Origin: Chenopodium formosanum
Taxonomy: Eukaryota; Streptophyta; Magnoliopsida; Caryophyllales; Amaranthaceae
Length of the DNA stretch: 64,000 bases
Assembly: GCA_024500155.1 (NCBI GenBank)
Contig: CM044877.1
Location: 80,212,501 to 80,276,500 of the forward strand
Direction: 5' to 3'
The notes beneath the pieces were generated by a model, which saw only the letters and a list, made by a program, of their open reading frames with translations, ran no database searches and was not told the origin of the DNA. Shown in pieces: positions 38,901 through 49,000 of the stretch. Within the stretch, counting starts at the first letter, position 1; every line of letters starts with the position of its first letter. The translations under genes were made by a program, and so were the position numbers.

Positions 38901-39545
38901 TATAAAAATTGCCGAAATGTTTATCATGGTCCCTAATATCCTCCGGGAGTCCAATTGGATGAATTGAACCATCTAATTTTCCTTTAAACGGCCAATTTAC
39001 TGGTTTACAACTTGCACGGATTTCAATAACTCAAGTATATTACGAACATTTATGACAACATATAATGATCATATATATTGTGTCAAAAAAAATTATAATG
39101 ATCATATATGGTTCCAAAAAACATTATATGACCCCGAGATGTATCCCCTAAAATATCAAGACTTTTCTACACTGGACCCCGAAACCTCCTAAATTTTTCA
39201 AAAAACGAAGATATTTGCCTTCAATTTTGGAATTTTTTGACTTTTTTCGTCCGCAAACAAAAATTGCCGAAATGTTTACCATTGTCCCTAATACCCTCCG
39301 GGAGTTTAATTAGGTGGGTGGAACAATTCAATTTGCCTTTAAACGACCAATTTACCGATTTACAGCTTGTACGGATTTTATTAACTCAAGCCTAATACGA
39401 ACATCTATGACCACATATAATGATCATATATGGTTCCAAACGACATTATATGACCTCCAGATGTATTCCCTAAAATCTCAAGACTTTGCGACAACGGGCT
39501 TCGAAACCTCCAAAATTTCTCAAAAAGCGTGGATATTAGCCTTCA
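35925..39545. repeat. Tandem satellite array, about 11 units of about 322 bp
   Basis: The landmark GTCCAATTGG (with variants) recurs at 36051, 36375, 36698, 37019, 37342, 37672, 37995, 38310, 38631, 38949 and 39304. That gives spacings of 324, 323, 321, 323, 330, 323, 315, 321, 318 and 355. Each unit contains CTAATACCCTCCGGGAGTCC, AATTTACCGGTTTACAACTT, TATAATGATCATATATGG and AATTTCTCAAAAAGCGTGGA in order. The last spacing is 33 bp too long and is explained by the insertion at 39061-39109. Units have diverged moderately. Recurrent short open frames follow because the unit is close to a multiple of three, so I do not call genes. Confidence 0.93.
39061..39109 (+). mobile_element. 17-bp retroposon footprint with 16-bp TSD inside the satellite array
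   Basis: TATAATGATCATATAT occurs once per satellite unit but twice here, at 39061-39076 and 39094-39109. The copies are separated by ATTGTGTCAAAAAAAAT. The insert plus one duplicated copy is 33 bp, exactly the excess of this unit. It is a minimal A-tailed insertion ending TTGTGTC before the A-tract. Confidence 0.8.
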
Positions 39546-39552
39546 ATTTAAT

Positions 39553-40212
39553 TTTAAATAATTAGCTAGATAAAAATGATAATTATTTATTTATAGTTAG
39601 TTGAACCCGAATATGACCTGACTTGAAAATGACCCGACCTGATTTTAACCACCAAATTATTGACTTGAACATAACCCGCTTGGAAATGGCCCGACCTGAT
39701 TTTAACCACCAAATTATTGACTTGAACATAACACGACTTGAATCCGAGAATGACCCGATTTGGAAATGACCCAACCTTATTATAACCCGTAAATTGTTGA
39801 CTTGAACCGAACCCGACTTAAACCCGAAAAATGACCTTACCTATTTAAAATCTGCAAATTATTGACTTGAACCGAACCCGATTCAAACCCGAGAATCACC
39901 CGACCTGATTCTAACCTGTAAATCATTGACTTGAACCGAACCCGAGAATTACCCTAACCCGTTTTAACCTGTGATAACCCGAATTAAATCCGGCCTATTG
40001 TTCACCCGACTCGAATGTAAACCGACCTAAACCCGAACCAAACGAACCCGATAAGAAGTATGACCCGACGTTACCCGACTCAAGCATGACCCAACCCAAA
40101 CCCGACCCGTATAGGTTATGGAATTCATCCGAATTGACCCGACCCGGCCCGAGTTGAGCCGAACCACTCTTACCGACCCAAAGCCGACCCATTTACCCAA
40201 ATTGACAGCTCT
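39553..40212. repeat. GACCCGAC-type block, right copy
   Basis: A direct repeat of about 35290-35930. Both copies start near ATAAAAATGATA, ATTTATAGTTAGTTGAACCC or a close variant. Both continue through CCCGATAAGAAGTAT and ACTCAAGCATGACCCAACCC, and end near ATTGACAGCT or ATCGACAGCT. The pair brackets the satellite array. Confidence 0.85.
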
Positions 40213-40218
40213 ATTTAA

Positions 40219-40478
40219 AACTTCCTCTGTTTTTTTTTAGTTGCAACATTTTTTTTCACGCTTGTCGATGCATGTTTTCAATCGTTAATATCTTTAATTA
40301 CCAATATGTAAAAATTATAAACTTTAGATCTTAAAATTGTATAGATCGAGATGGATCTAACAAGATCCCACATGACTATATTTTTACTTAAGTATAAATC
40401 GTCAAAGTTAGTCTAAGTGAAACACATTAATAGTGTAAAATTCAAACTGTTGTAACTATTAAAAAAACGGAGGAAGTA
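40219..40478. mobile_element. Stowaway-like MITE, about 260 bp
   Basis: ACTTCCTCTGTTTTTTTTAG at the left and AAAAAAACGGAGGAAGTATT at the right are inverted repeats extending into GTTGCAAC and GTTGTAAC. The interior phrases TGACTATATTTTTACTTAAG and AGTGAAACACATTAATAGTG are shared, inverted, with 56975-57240, so the two are family members. Confidence 0.8.
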
Positions 40479-41360
40479 TTTCGTAATATGCATTTATCTA
40501 ACAATTGTCATTTTCAGCCTAAAAGTAAAAGAAAAGGTATTCGATTTTCACCAAGTACAAAATAGATAGAATATGAGAGAGACAAATTATAAGATGCACC
40601 ATGGATTAGAATGAATAGGTTACACTATGGATAGATTTAGGTCGGCCCATGGGCTCAAACCGCAAGTCTAAAACCTTCATGGGTTCGACCCATAAGTCTA
40701 AAGGCGTCATTATATTATGTTAAAGGTGGTAATCCTAATTTTAATTTAGCGATCTTTATTATTCTTATTGACCCGTATATTAATATTTTTATTTTTAAAA
40801 GTTTAACCTCTTACAAGCATCATAATTACACATTAACTTTTATTTTAACAAAGTGATTTTTTTTTCTTAATAAAGTAATAATAGTGTTTTTAAGATTCTA
40901 CGGTCCCGTTCACTTAACCTTACTGAACTGAATTTACCGAACACAAATTATTTTTACTGAACTAAAATTAATTTTATTGAATTAAAATTATATGAGCTGA
41001 AATTATTTTCACTGATTTTGTATTATATTTCTTTTTTATCTTAATTGAATTTTTTTTTACAGAAATGAAATTATTTTTGCTGAAATGAAAGTATTTTAAT
41101 TAAATATATATTTTTTTAAAAGTGAAGTGAATAAGGTCTAAGTGATTCACAATAAATGAATGTGAACTAGATCTGTCTAAGAGTTTGTAGCCACTATAGT
41201 TAGAAAATAAGCAAACGATTATGATGGGCAATGATAATGTTAGCAACAGGAGATATTCACCAGAAGATAGAGATATATGCACGCAATGAGATATTTTGTT
41301 CGTTGATATGCACCTTCCTTTCTTGTTTAAAAAAGAGATAATCTTTTTTTGGTACCTTTT
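40479..41360. other. Intergenic spacer with a degenerate GTCCCGTTCAC/CTGAACTGAA element
   Basis: About 40902-41140 begins CGGTCCCGTTCACTTAACCT and contains GAACTGAATTTACCGAAC and similar phrases, resembling the TTA-flanked MITE family at 28005. Its right end (GTGAAGTGAATAAGGTCTAA) is diverged. No gene is seen. Confidence 0.45.
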
Positions 41361-43382
41361 AAAATTTCTAAATTCTTATTACCAAATAAAAACAACGCTG
41401 CTTCTCTCTCTAAAACAGAAACACTCCTCCTCTCTAAAAACAAAAACAGAGCCCCCTCAAACCACCCCTGCCGCCGGCGGCCAGAGCACCAATGCTTAAC
41501 CAAGGTCGTCGGCGAGCATTTCTTGACGACCTAGGCGACTATTCAAGTGCGGTTCCTCCTAGATAACCCAAACATTCTAACTTTCTTGGAGAAAAGTTAG
41601 GGTTAGGGTTTCAAATTTCGATTTTGGGGGAACTTTTTTCGATCTTCTACCTTTCCAGATCGAAGGACTAGTGATTGGTTGCAATACCACTGTTGTTCGG
41701 GGTGGTGTAGGTGCTGCTAACGGCGCATCTGACGGGGTTCTGCGGCTCTGCCAAGATGTTCTTTATAATGGTCTCTCTGGTATGTCTTGTTTGGTTATGG
41801 AGAAGCTTGTTTTCTCTTGGTTTATCAGTTTGAACCTTAGTTTCTAGTTGTTTGGTATTTAAAGCTTGTCTTAGTTTTAAGTTTTTATGGAAAAGTTTGA
41901 AGAACTTAGGGGGATTTTGTGTATTGCTCATGTTGAAGAAGATGATATATCTTCACATAAACTAGAGCTTTTAGTTGGAAAGTTGGAGAATCCTTATGGT
42001 ATTCTGGAATTGTTAGGGGTTTGAAAGATGAAGGTAATGCCTTCTACAAACAGTGTAATATGGGATTAGCGCTTACTAAATACTCTCTTGCACTCAAGCT
42101 ATTATCTTTTGTTATAGTGGGTAATGATGAAGATAAATCAGTTTTTTCGAGCCTAGCTGTGTCTCTTAATCTGAACTTGGGTGCTTGTTATGTCAAAGAG
42201 GAAAACTTTGACAAGGTGGGTCAGTTGTGTTCTGCAGTTTTGTGTTATGACACTTCTAATGTGAAAGCTTATTTTAGAAGGGCGATGGCAGCTTTAGGGC
42301 TCAATAAACCCGAATTAGCTTTCATGGATCTTGCACAAGCAATTAGGATTGATCCGACCAACAATGAGTTTCAACAAAAACTCAATGAGGTAATATCTTT
42401 ATTGGGTTGGTCCTCAGATTTTGTTAATGAGGCACTTGCAATTACAAGAGAGGATAAAATGTTTAGAGATTATGCTAAAATTGGGAAAGAAGAAGAAAAG
42501 AGGAAGTTAGGGAAAAAAGGGAAAAGAAAGAAAAGAGATGGTAGTGGAGATGGTTGTGTTCGTAGGTGTATTGGTGTAAAAGATGTCACCAAAAAGGAAA
42601 AGGATGTTGCTGGCAAATCTTTGAATTCGGAGGAGGGTAAAGTTAACCCTATTGATCAAGATCGAAGGCCCAACATTATTGATAACAATTCTGATCTGAA
42701 GTCAACTTCAGAAACAAAAAACCCAAATCTTATAGGGTCAAGTTATCGGTTTTGTAACCGAAAACGTATTGATTCCTATTTGCATCTCACTCCAACAATG
42801 TATGGAGCGACTTCTAAAGGACGGACACTACACTACTATTGCTCTTCGAGGAAGGATTTTATTAGCATCCAAGTACTCGATCCTCCAAAGAAGATGGATT
42901 GTGTTGAAACTCAAGAAGTTTTTACACCAATGGAGATTAGTCACCCCCCTGTGAAAGGGCATGATAGGTGTGAAGCAACTCCAATTTTGGCACAAGATGA
43001 TCCGACCATAGGTATGGTTGATCAAGTGTCATCGTGTGAAAGTACGTCGGTGCCCCTTCCAGTTGCGTTGAAGTCTGCTGCAAGCCCCAACAACTCCTCT
43101 TCTCAGAATTTGAAGTTATTGGTTTCTATTTGTCGTTCCAGAGCTAGAAGGAAAAGTCAATCTCTAAGAAGTTTAACTTCTTCTATCTTTACTAACCCTT
43201 TGTTTTGCAGGATGATTGGCTCAAATAGGAAAGCGTCTTATCCCACAGAACTCCTATGGCTTCCGAATAGAAAGTTGTTATATGGTTCTACCCCTAATGT
43301 TCTAGTGTGTTCTTTAGTTTATGATTAATTTAGGGTTTTACTGTTGTCAAAAAAAAAAAAAAAAAAAAAAATTTCTAAATTC
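41361..43382 (+). mobile_element. Retroposed gene copy with poly(A) tail and 15-bp TSD
   Basis: AAAATTTCTAAATTC at 41361-41375 is repeated exactly at 43368-43382, immediately after an A-tract of about 20 nt (43349-43371, partly shared with the TSD). The roughly 2.0-kb insert is intronless. It starts with leader-like CT-rich sequence and ends TACTGTTGTC before the A-tract. It carries a TPR-protein reading frame but no reverse transcriptase, so it was mobilised in trans, presumably by a LINE. Confidence 0.8.
41887..43328 (+). pseudogene. TPR co-chaperone-like protein, retrocopy with one frameshift
   Basis: A start at 41887 opens a frame (MEKFEELRGILC...) that ends at a TGA (42022-42024). A second frame, open from 41961, continues from LKDEGNAFYK near 42021 to TGA or TAA at about 43326-43328. 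One missing base near 42014-42018 would join them. The second part has three TPR motifs in about its first 120 residues. Numbering from codon 42021 as residue 1, the Hsp70/Hsp90 carboxylate-clamp residues are all present (K2, N6, N52, K82, R86). Then come a very basic stretch (KRKLGKKGKRKKR, near 155-170) and a long C-terminal region I do not recognise. The clamp suggests binding of EEVD-type chaperone tails in the parent protein. Being intronless, tailed and TSD-flanked, it is best called a processed copy. Translation of the long second frame alone cannot be excluded. Confidence 0.7.
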
Positions 43383-45285
43383 GATGCATATTGATCAACA
43401 TCAGAAAAAACATAGTAGTACTACGTTATAGAAGAGAGTCTATTATCAATATGCAATTCTGCATTAAACTCTCTTATTACCTCCTATTGAGTATTTTTTT
43501 TTCACGTGTATTACATTTTTCATATAAAAGTTTGGAAATGCAACTAAATGATTATCTTCACTTAAATGAAAAGTTTTAATGTTTAATTTGGTCTGGTTCA
43601 ACATTTTATGAATTAATATGATCTGATTTGATATTCTGATTTAATATAATTGTGATTGTATTCGTACATTAATACAAAATTAAAGATTTTATTAGTACAT
43701 AAACACATTGTGTGTTGAGCCTATGAACAAACTCATAAGCGAAAGTGTTGTCGCATATGAAACAAGTGATAAGAATTGAAAGTGTCTTTTACAAAACTAA
43801 GGAGCTAGATTTTGAGGTGACACCTCAAGAGATTTCATCTCATTTTATACGAAGTATCAATTATTTCCGTGTTTGTTCATTTATACTCCCTTCGTCCCTT
43901 GTTCACACTCAACTACCGATCAACAATACCAAAATTCTTTCCTACCATTACTATTGAATTATGACGTGTGAAGAAAAAGTGCAAGGAAAGTGATTGCCAT
44001 GGGAAATAACCATCACACCTCAAACCAATTGACATGATAAATTAAAGAGAGGATAATCTTATCACTTGTTGAGGCACTTTTTGACTGAGTCAATACCCGG
44101 TTTGTTGTTTTTGTGAAAACATATTGGGGATTCAGCGTATAATTGTCGTTTTAATTAGAGGAGTTTTGATCTTACTTTTGTCTTCTTATTTGTAATAAAA
44201 GAGTATTTTATGTAATAAAAAAAAAGTATTTTAAAGACATAAAAAAAATCATTTGTAAATAGAAGAAACAAAGTTATTGAATATATGTATATAAAACTTT
44301 GAACTTAAAAATTCACCCAAAACTTTTAGTTTTACGATGGCCTGATGACAGAAACACTAATCTATATTAATATCACAAGGATACCTTGTGAAAATAAAAA
44401 TCAATGAAAATATGATATAGATGATTAAAGTTAGTAACAATTGCAAATTAAACTATCTAGGTTTACTTTCCCTCACTTTTCCAAAAATCCTAAAATGTAT
44501 CAATTGAATTAAAAGGCCGGAATAAAGAAAATACTCTCGAGTCAAGCTCATATCCTAAAATGACCTTGCTAGCCTTAATTTAAATAAGGTACTCTGAGTC
44601 AAGCTCAAACAACAAAAAAACTAAAAAGAGCCAAGCTTGAACTATCAATTTAAATCTTGGTTAAGCTCGACTTGAATTGAGCTCAATCTCAGAAATTTCT
44701 TATCAAGCCGAGCTTGAACAAGATGTATGATAATCAACTCGCCTCATTTAACATCCCTAGTCACAACCAAACTTAAGTAGCTTATGGATTTATATGAAAA
44801 CCAAATGAGTTATATATATACCCGCCGGCCTTAATAATTAGCTTATTTTCACATTATACAAATATATATATTTTTTTTAAAGCAAATAATGCTGATAAAC
44901 GAGCATGGGTCACACTCGTCACAACTGTCCACTTTATACAACCTAGGAGGTTCCCCTTAGCCTTATAAAGTGGACACAACTTTCTTATATCTTAAATGTG
45001 GGATACACATCCCAATACAAACTCACTTATAAACTCAACAAATGTGGAACAACACACCACTCACATGTGGGTTTTCTCATGGACTCAACATATATTCTAT
45101 CATATGCAAATCATAACAACTCATGACTTAACATGATTATCATAGCTTCACATATTCCTATCTTAACAACTTTGCATTTGAACTTTTTCATACAAAATTA
45201 TAAACTTATTGGTTGGAACTTGAAATTGGACAAGTAAAATAGGACTAGTAAGAGTGATAATTTGGACTTACTACTGAAAAAAAAT

Positions 45286-45379
<94 letters not shown>

Positions 45380-45956
45380 TTCGAAAAAAAAAAAATTGTT
45401 TTTCTCAATCGCACAACAAATTCTTACAAACCAATAAAATTCAATTGTAAAAATTAAGTCCTAAGTTAATAAATTAAAGCTTATATTTTGTTGCAATCAA
45501 GTAGGCATTATTAATTTCAACTATACAATAATGATCGTAACTGTCTGAGATATCCTTTTATCCATAAACCATTCCACAAGCTATCAAGTGGCACAACAAA
45601 TTAAATTAAAACTCCAACTTAAATTTAAGCTTAACTCGACTCATTATCACCCATACGAGTAAAACATCTATTGGTTTAGAATAATTTTACGTGTGAAAAA
45701 TTAAACGTATAGGATGATGAGTTTCAAACTTGATCATGACTTTTCCATATATTGCAAAAAATAGGTCGAATCAATATTGAGTAACCTCATTTAGACCCCA
45801 CGTGTCCACACCACATCCTATCATATAAGAGACTCTTAATCTAGCCAATAAATCTTACTATCCTAGGAATGAATTATGTTGCATTGAACATTTTACATGT
45901 GCCTGCAGATGTACTGGCTATTGTTGCAAGCAACTTGCCAAAGGTATCTTTCTAGT
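43383..45956. other. Intergenic spacer upstream of the TrpB-like gene
   Basis: Holds an orphan MITE-like end (ACTCCCTTCGTCCCTTGTTC near 43887), a GCTCGA-rich decayed repeat ending CATTTAACATCCCTAG near 44760, and a (TA)n run at about 45286-45376. No gene is supported. Confidence 0.5.
45286..45376. repeat. (TA)n microsatellite
   Basis: About 90 bp of TA repeats with two interruptions by A near 45298-45300. An apparent Ile-Tyr reading frame through it is an artefact of the repeat. Confidence 0.95.
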
Positions 45957-45967
45957 ACTATAAATAA
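45957..45967 (+). promoter_or_regulatory. Probable TATA box of the TrpB-like gene
   Basis: ACTATAAATAA lies about 135 bp before the start codon, leaving a leader of about 105 nt if transcription begins 25-35 bp downstream. It is the best TATA match in the immediate upstream region. Confidence 0.5.
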
Positions 45968-46098
45968 CGTATGCCCACATTCCAAATGTATGTAACCAAA
46001 AACCTCTCATTCAACAATATAGTTGATCAACTTAGTTTGAAGAGAAAGAGAGAGAAAAAACAAAAAAATAAAAAAAGTATATCTTTTTTTTTCCTAAA

Positions 46099-49000
46099 AT
46101 GAGCAAAGTTTGTAGCCTTCAGTCTTCTATTCTTGTATCCAAAAATAAAATGTGTAACAATGAAAAAAAGGGAAGAAAAATGGTTAAATATGCTACTCCT
46201 TTTAACTCACTTAATTGTTCATTATCAATGAACTACACTAGTAGTACTGGAAAATTTGGGAAATTTGGTGGGAAATATGTGCCTGAACTTTTAGTAACAT
46301 GCTTGAACGACCTTGAAGATGAATTCTACAAGGCCCTTAATGATGTTGAGTTTCAGGTTAGTTTTTCGTTTAATTGAATAAAAGGTGGTATGTACGTAAT
46401 AATTACAACCATCGTTGGTATATACAAGTATATTTTAAACCGCCTTTATAACATCAACTGTTCAATACAAAATGACTGAATGATGATATTTTAGTTTTTC
46501 ATTCCAATCCAAATTTAAAAATACTACGTGCATATATTTACCAATACGTTGTTAGCTTGTTACCAATATTTGTGCATTTAGATGTAACCTTTTTCTTTAA
46601 TTTTTCGAGTGTTTGGCAATAATATTATTTCTTTTATTTCAGGAGGAGCTAAGGAGGGCTCTAAGGGACTATGTAGGACGCGAAACACCCTTGTACCACG
46701 CACAAAGGTTATCGGAACACTACAAGGACAAAGACGGGCGTGGACCGGAAATATACCTAAAAAGGGAGGATCTAAACCACGGAGGTGCTCACAAGATCAA
46801 CAACGCCCTTGCGCAAGCCATGCTCGCTAAACGTATGGGACGTATGAGCATTGTCACGGCTACAGGCGCCGGGCAGCATGGTGTGGCCACTGCTGCCGTG
46901 TGCGCCAAGCTCGGTCTCTCTTGTACCATTATCATGGGTAGATTGGATATTGAGAGGCAACCAACTAATGTACGCCTCATGAAGCTTCTAGGGGCACAGG
47001 TAAACATTTCTCAATAACTTTCTTTTTTTTTTTTTTTTTTTTTGAAAAGCTATAACTTTGTTAAGTTTAATTTAGAATGCTCTATAATTTTAGTCTTTAG
47101 TACTCCCTCCGTTTTTAAATACTTGTTCCACTTTTCTTTTCCGGCCGTTTTTAAATACTTGCTCCATTTCCTTTTTTGGAAAGTTTTTACAATATTTAAT
47201 TCATTACTTACACTTAGTGGACCCAACATATATTCTCTCTCCTCCTATTCTTCCACTACTTTTGTTTTTACAATTTTTTAATTTTCTCAACTACCCCACT
47301 ACCTCCATATTTTATTACTTTCTCCAATTTCTCCTAAAACTCCGCGCATGGAGAAATGGAGCAAGTATTTAAAAACGGAAGGAGTACCATGTATATTACT
47401 TACACGCACTATCTCATAGGATTGGAGATATTCATTCTTGATAAACTTTAACTTTTGATTATGTTCACATATTTCAAATTGATTTTTTTTTTATTTTTTA
47501 TTTTTTTGTTTAATGAAATTAAAGAAGTGATTGATTGAAATTGTATATCAACAAATTATGATTAAAACTCATTAACCATAAAAGAAGAAAACATTGTTTT
47601 GTACATGAAAATTTCACAGTAATCATTCATAACACGACTGTCATTATGCTTAATTTCAAGTCGATTTTCTATATATATTTTTTTGTTAGTCAAACTAATT
47701 ACAAACTAAACATAATTTTTGTTCTTATATAAAAAAAAAAAATTCTTCTTTTTCTTAGAAATTAATTTTTTGAATGTTCGAATGTTTTTTTAAAGTTCCA
47801 GAAAAGTGAATTTTAAGGATAGCTATCATAGAAGCATCAATTTTATACAGGATAATTTTATACTTCCTCCGTCCCTAAATTACATTCCTGTTTGGAAATT
47901 TACACGGGAATTAAAGAGGAAAGAATAAGACAAATAACAATAATTTGATAATGCAATGGGATGTACAAAATATTAAATAATGTTTTTGAGTAAAACAAAG
48001 ATAGATTAGTGATTACTCATGACATGTTATCAATCCTTTTAAAAAAAAGGATCAATCACATGCTCTTAATTGAAAATTTTTAACCAATCATATTCATTGT
48101 AATTTGGCACAAGGATTCTGAAAAATTAAAGGCTGAAAAAGTACATTGGCCAACCAAACGTTAAAAGTGGAATGTAAATACAATAATTATCCATTAAAAG
48201 TACAACTGAAAAAGAGAGTGTATTTGGGATATTTAGAAAAAAAAAAACCTTACTAAAAATAGAAAGATGAAATGTAATTTTGGAATGCTCAAAATAGAAA
48301 GGAGGAATGTAATTTAGAGACGGTGGGAGTACCTTATTTTCTTTCACGACCACAAAGGGAACAAGTAAAAGAACATTACAATCTGTGATAAATTAGAAGT
48401 TGACACTAACAATTGTGGGGTAGCAAAACAATAACTTTTATGATGTCAACAAGATTAGTGTACGTGATGTCATGCACTCATGACTCATATTTGTATTTGT
48501 AATTGACTAATTATATTATTGTAACGTAATTAATCGGTATAGTATGTGACTAGTATCGCATCATAGATATTATTCGGTACTTTGTATTACAATAATAACA
48601 TCAAATTTTTTACAATGTAAATCAATTATTGTTAGAGATATGAGATACCGGAAATATATACTACGTATTATTTTTACCGTCACATCATCAACCACATGAT
48701 TCGAAGACATATTTTTAGTTGTCATCCGGCCCTATAGCATCTTTTTACCATGTCCTTGAGTTGATATGCTTATACTAATGAAAACATGTTGAATGAAGGT
48801 GAAATCGGTAGATGGGAACTACAAAAACGCAAGTTCAGAAGCAGTCCGAGAATGGGTGGCAAACTTAGAGACCAGTTATCACTTGCCAGGGTCGGTCATC
48901 GGGCCACACCCATGCCCAACGATGGTTCGAGAGTTTCAATCAGTCATAGGGAAGGAAGTGAGGAAACAAGCAATGGAGAAATGGGGTGGGAAACCGGACG

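Noticed and set aside
35784..39565. Series of similar short plus-strand ORFs (peptides like IQFAFKRPIYRFTTCTDFIN) as a gene family
   Set aside because: They recur once per ~322-bp satellite unit because the unit is near a multiple of three. Frames break at variable points and there is no start, splice or domain support.
47020..47060. Another tail-only retroposon at the poly(T) tract
   Set aside because: Only an 8-bp possible duplication (ATAACTTT) and an end unlike the others, so too weak to call.
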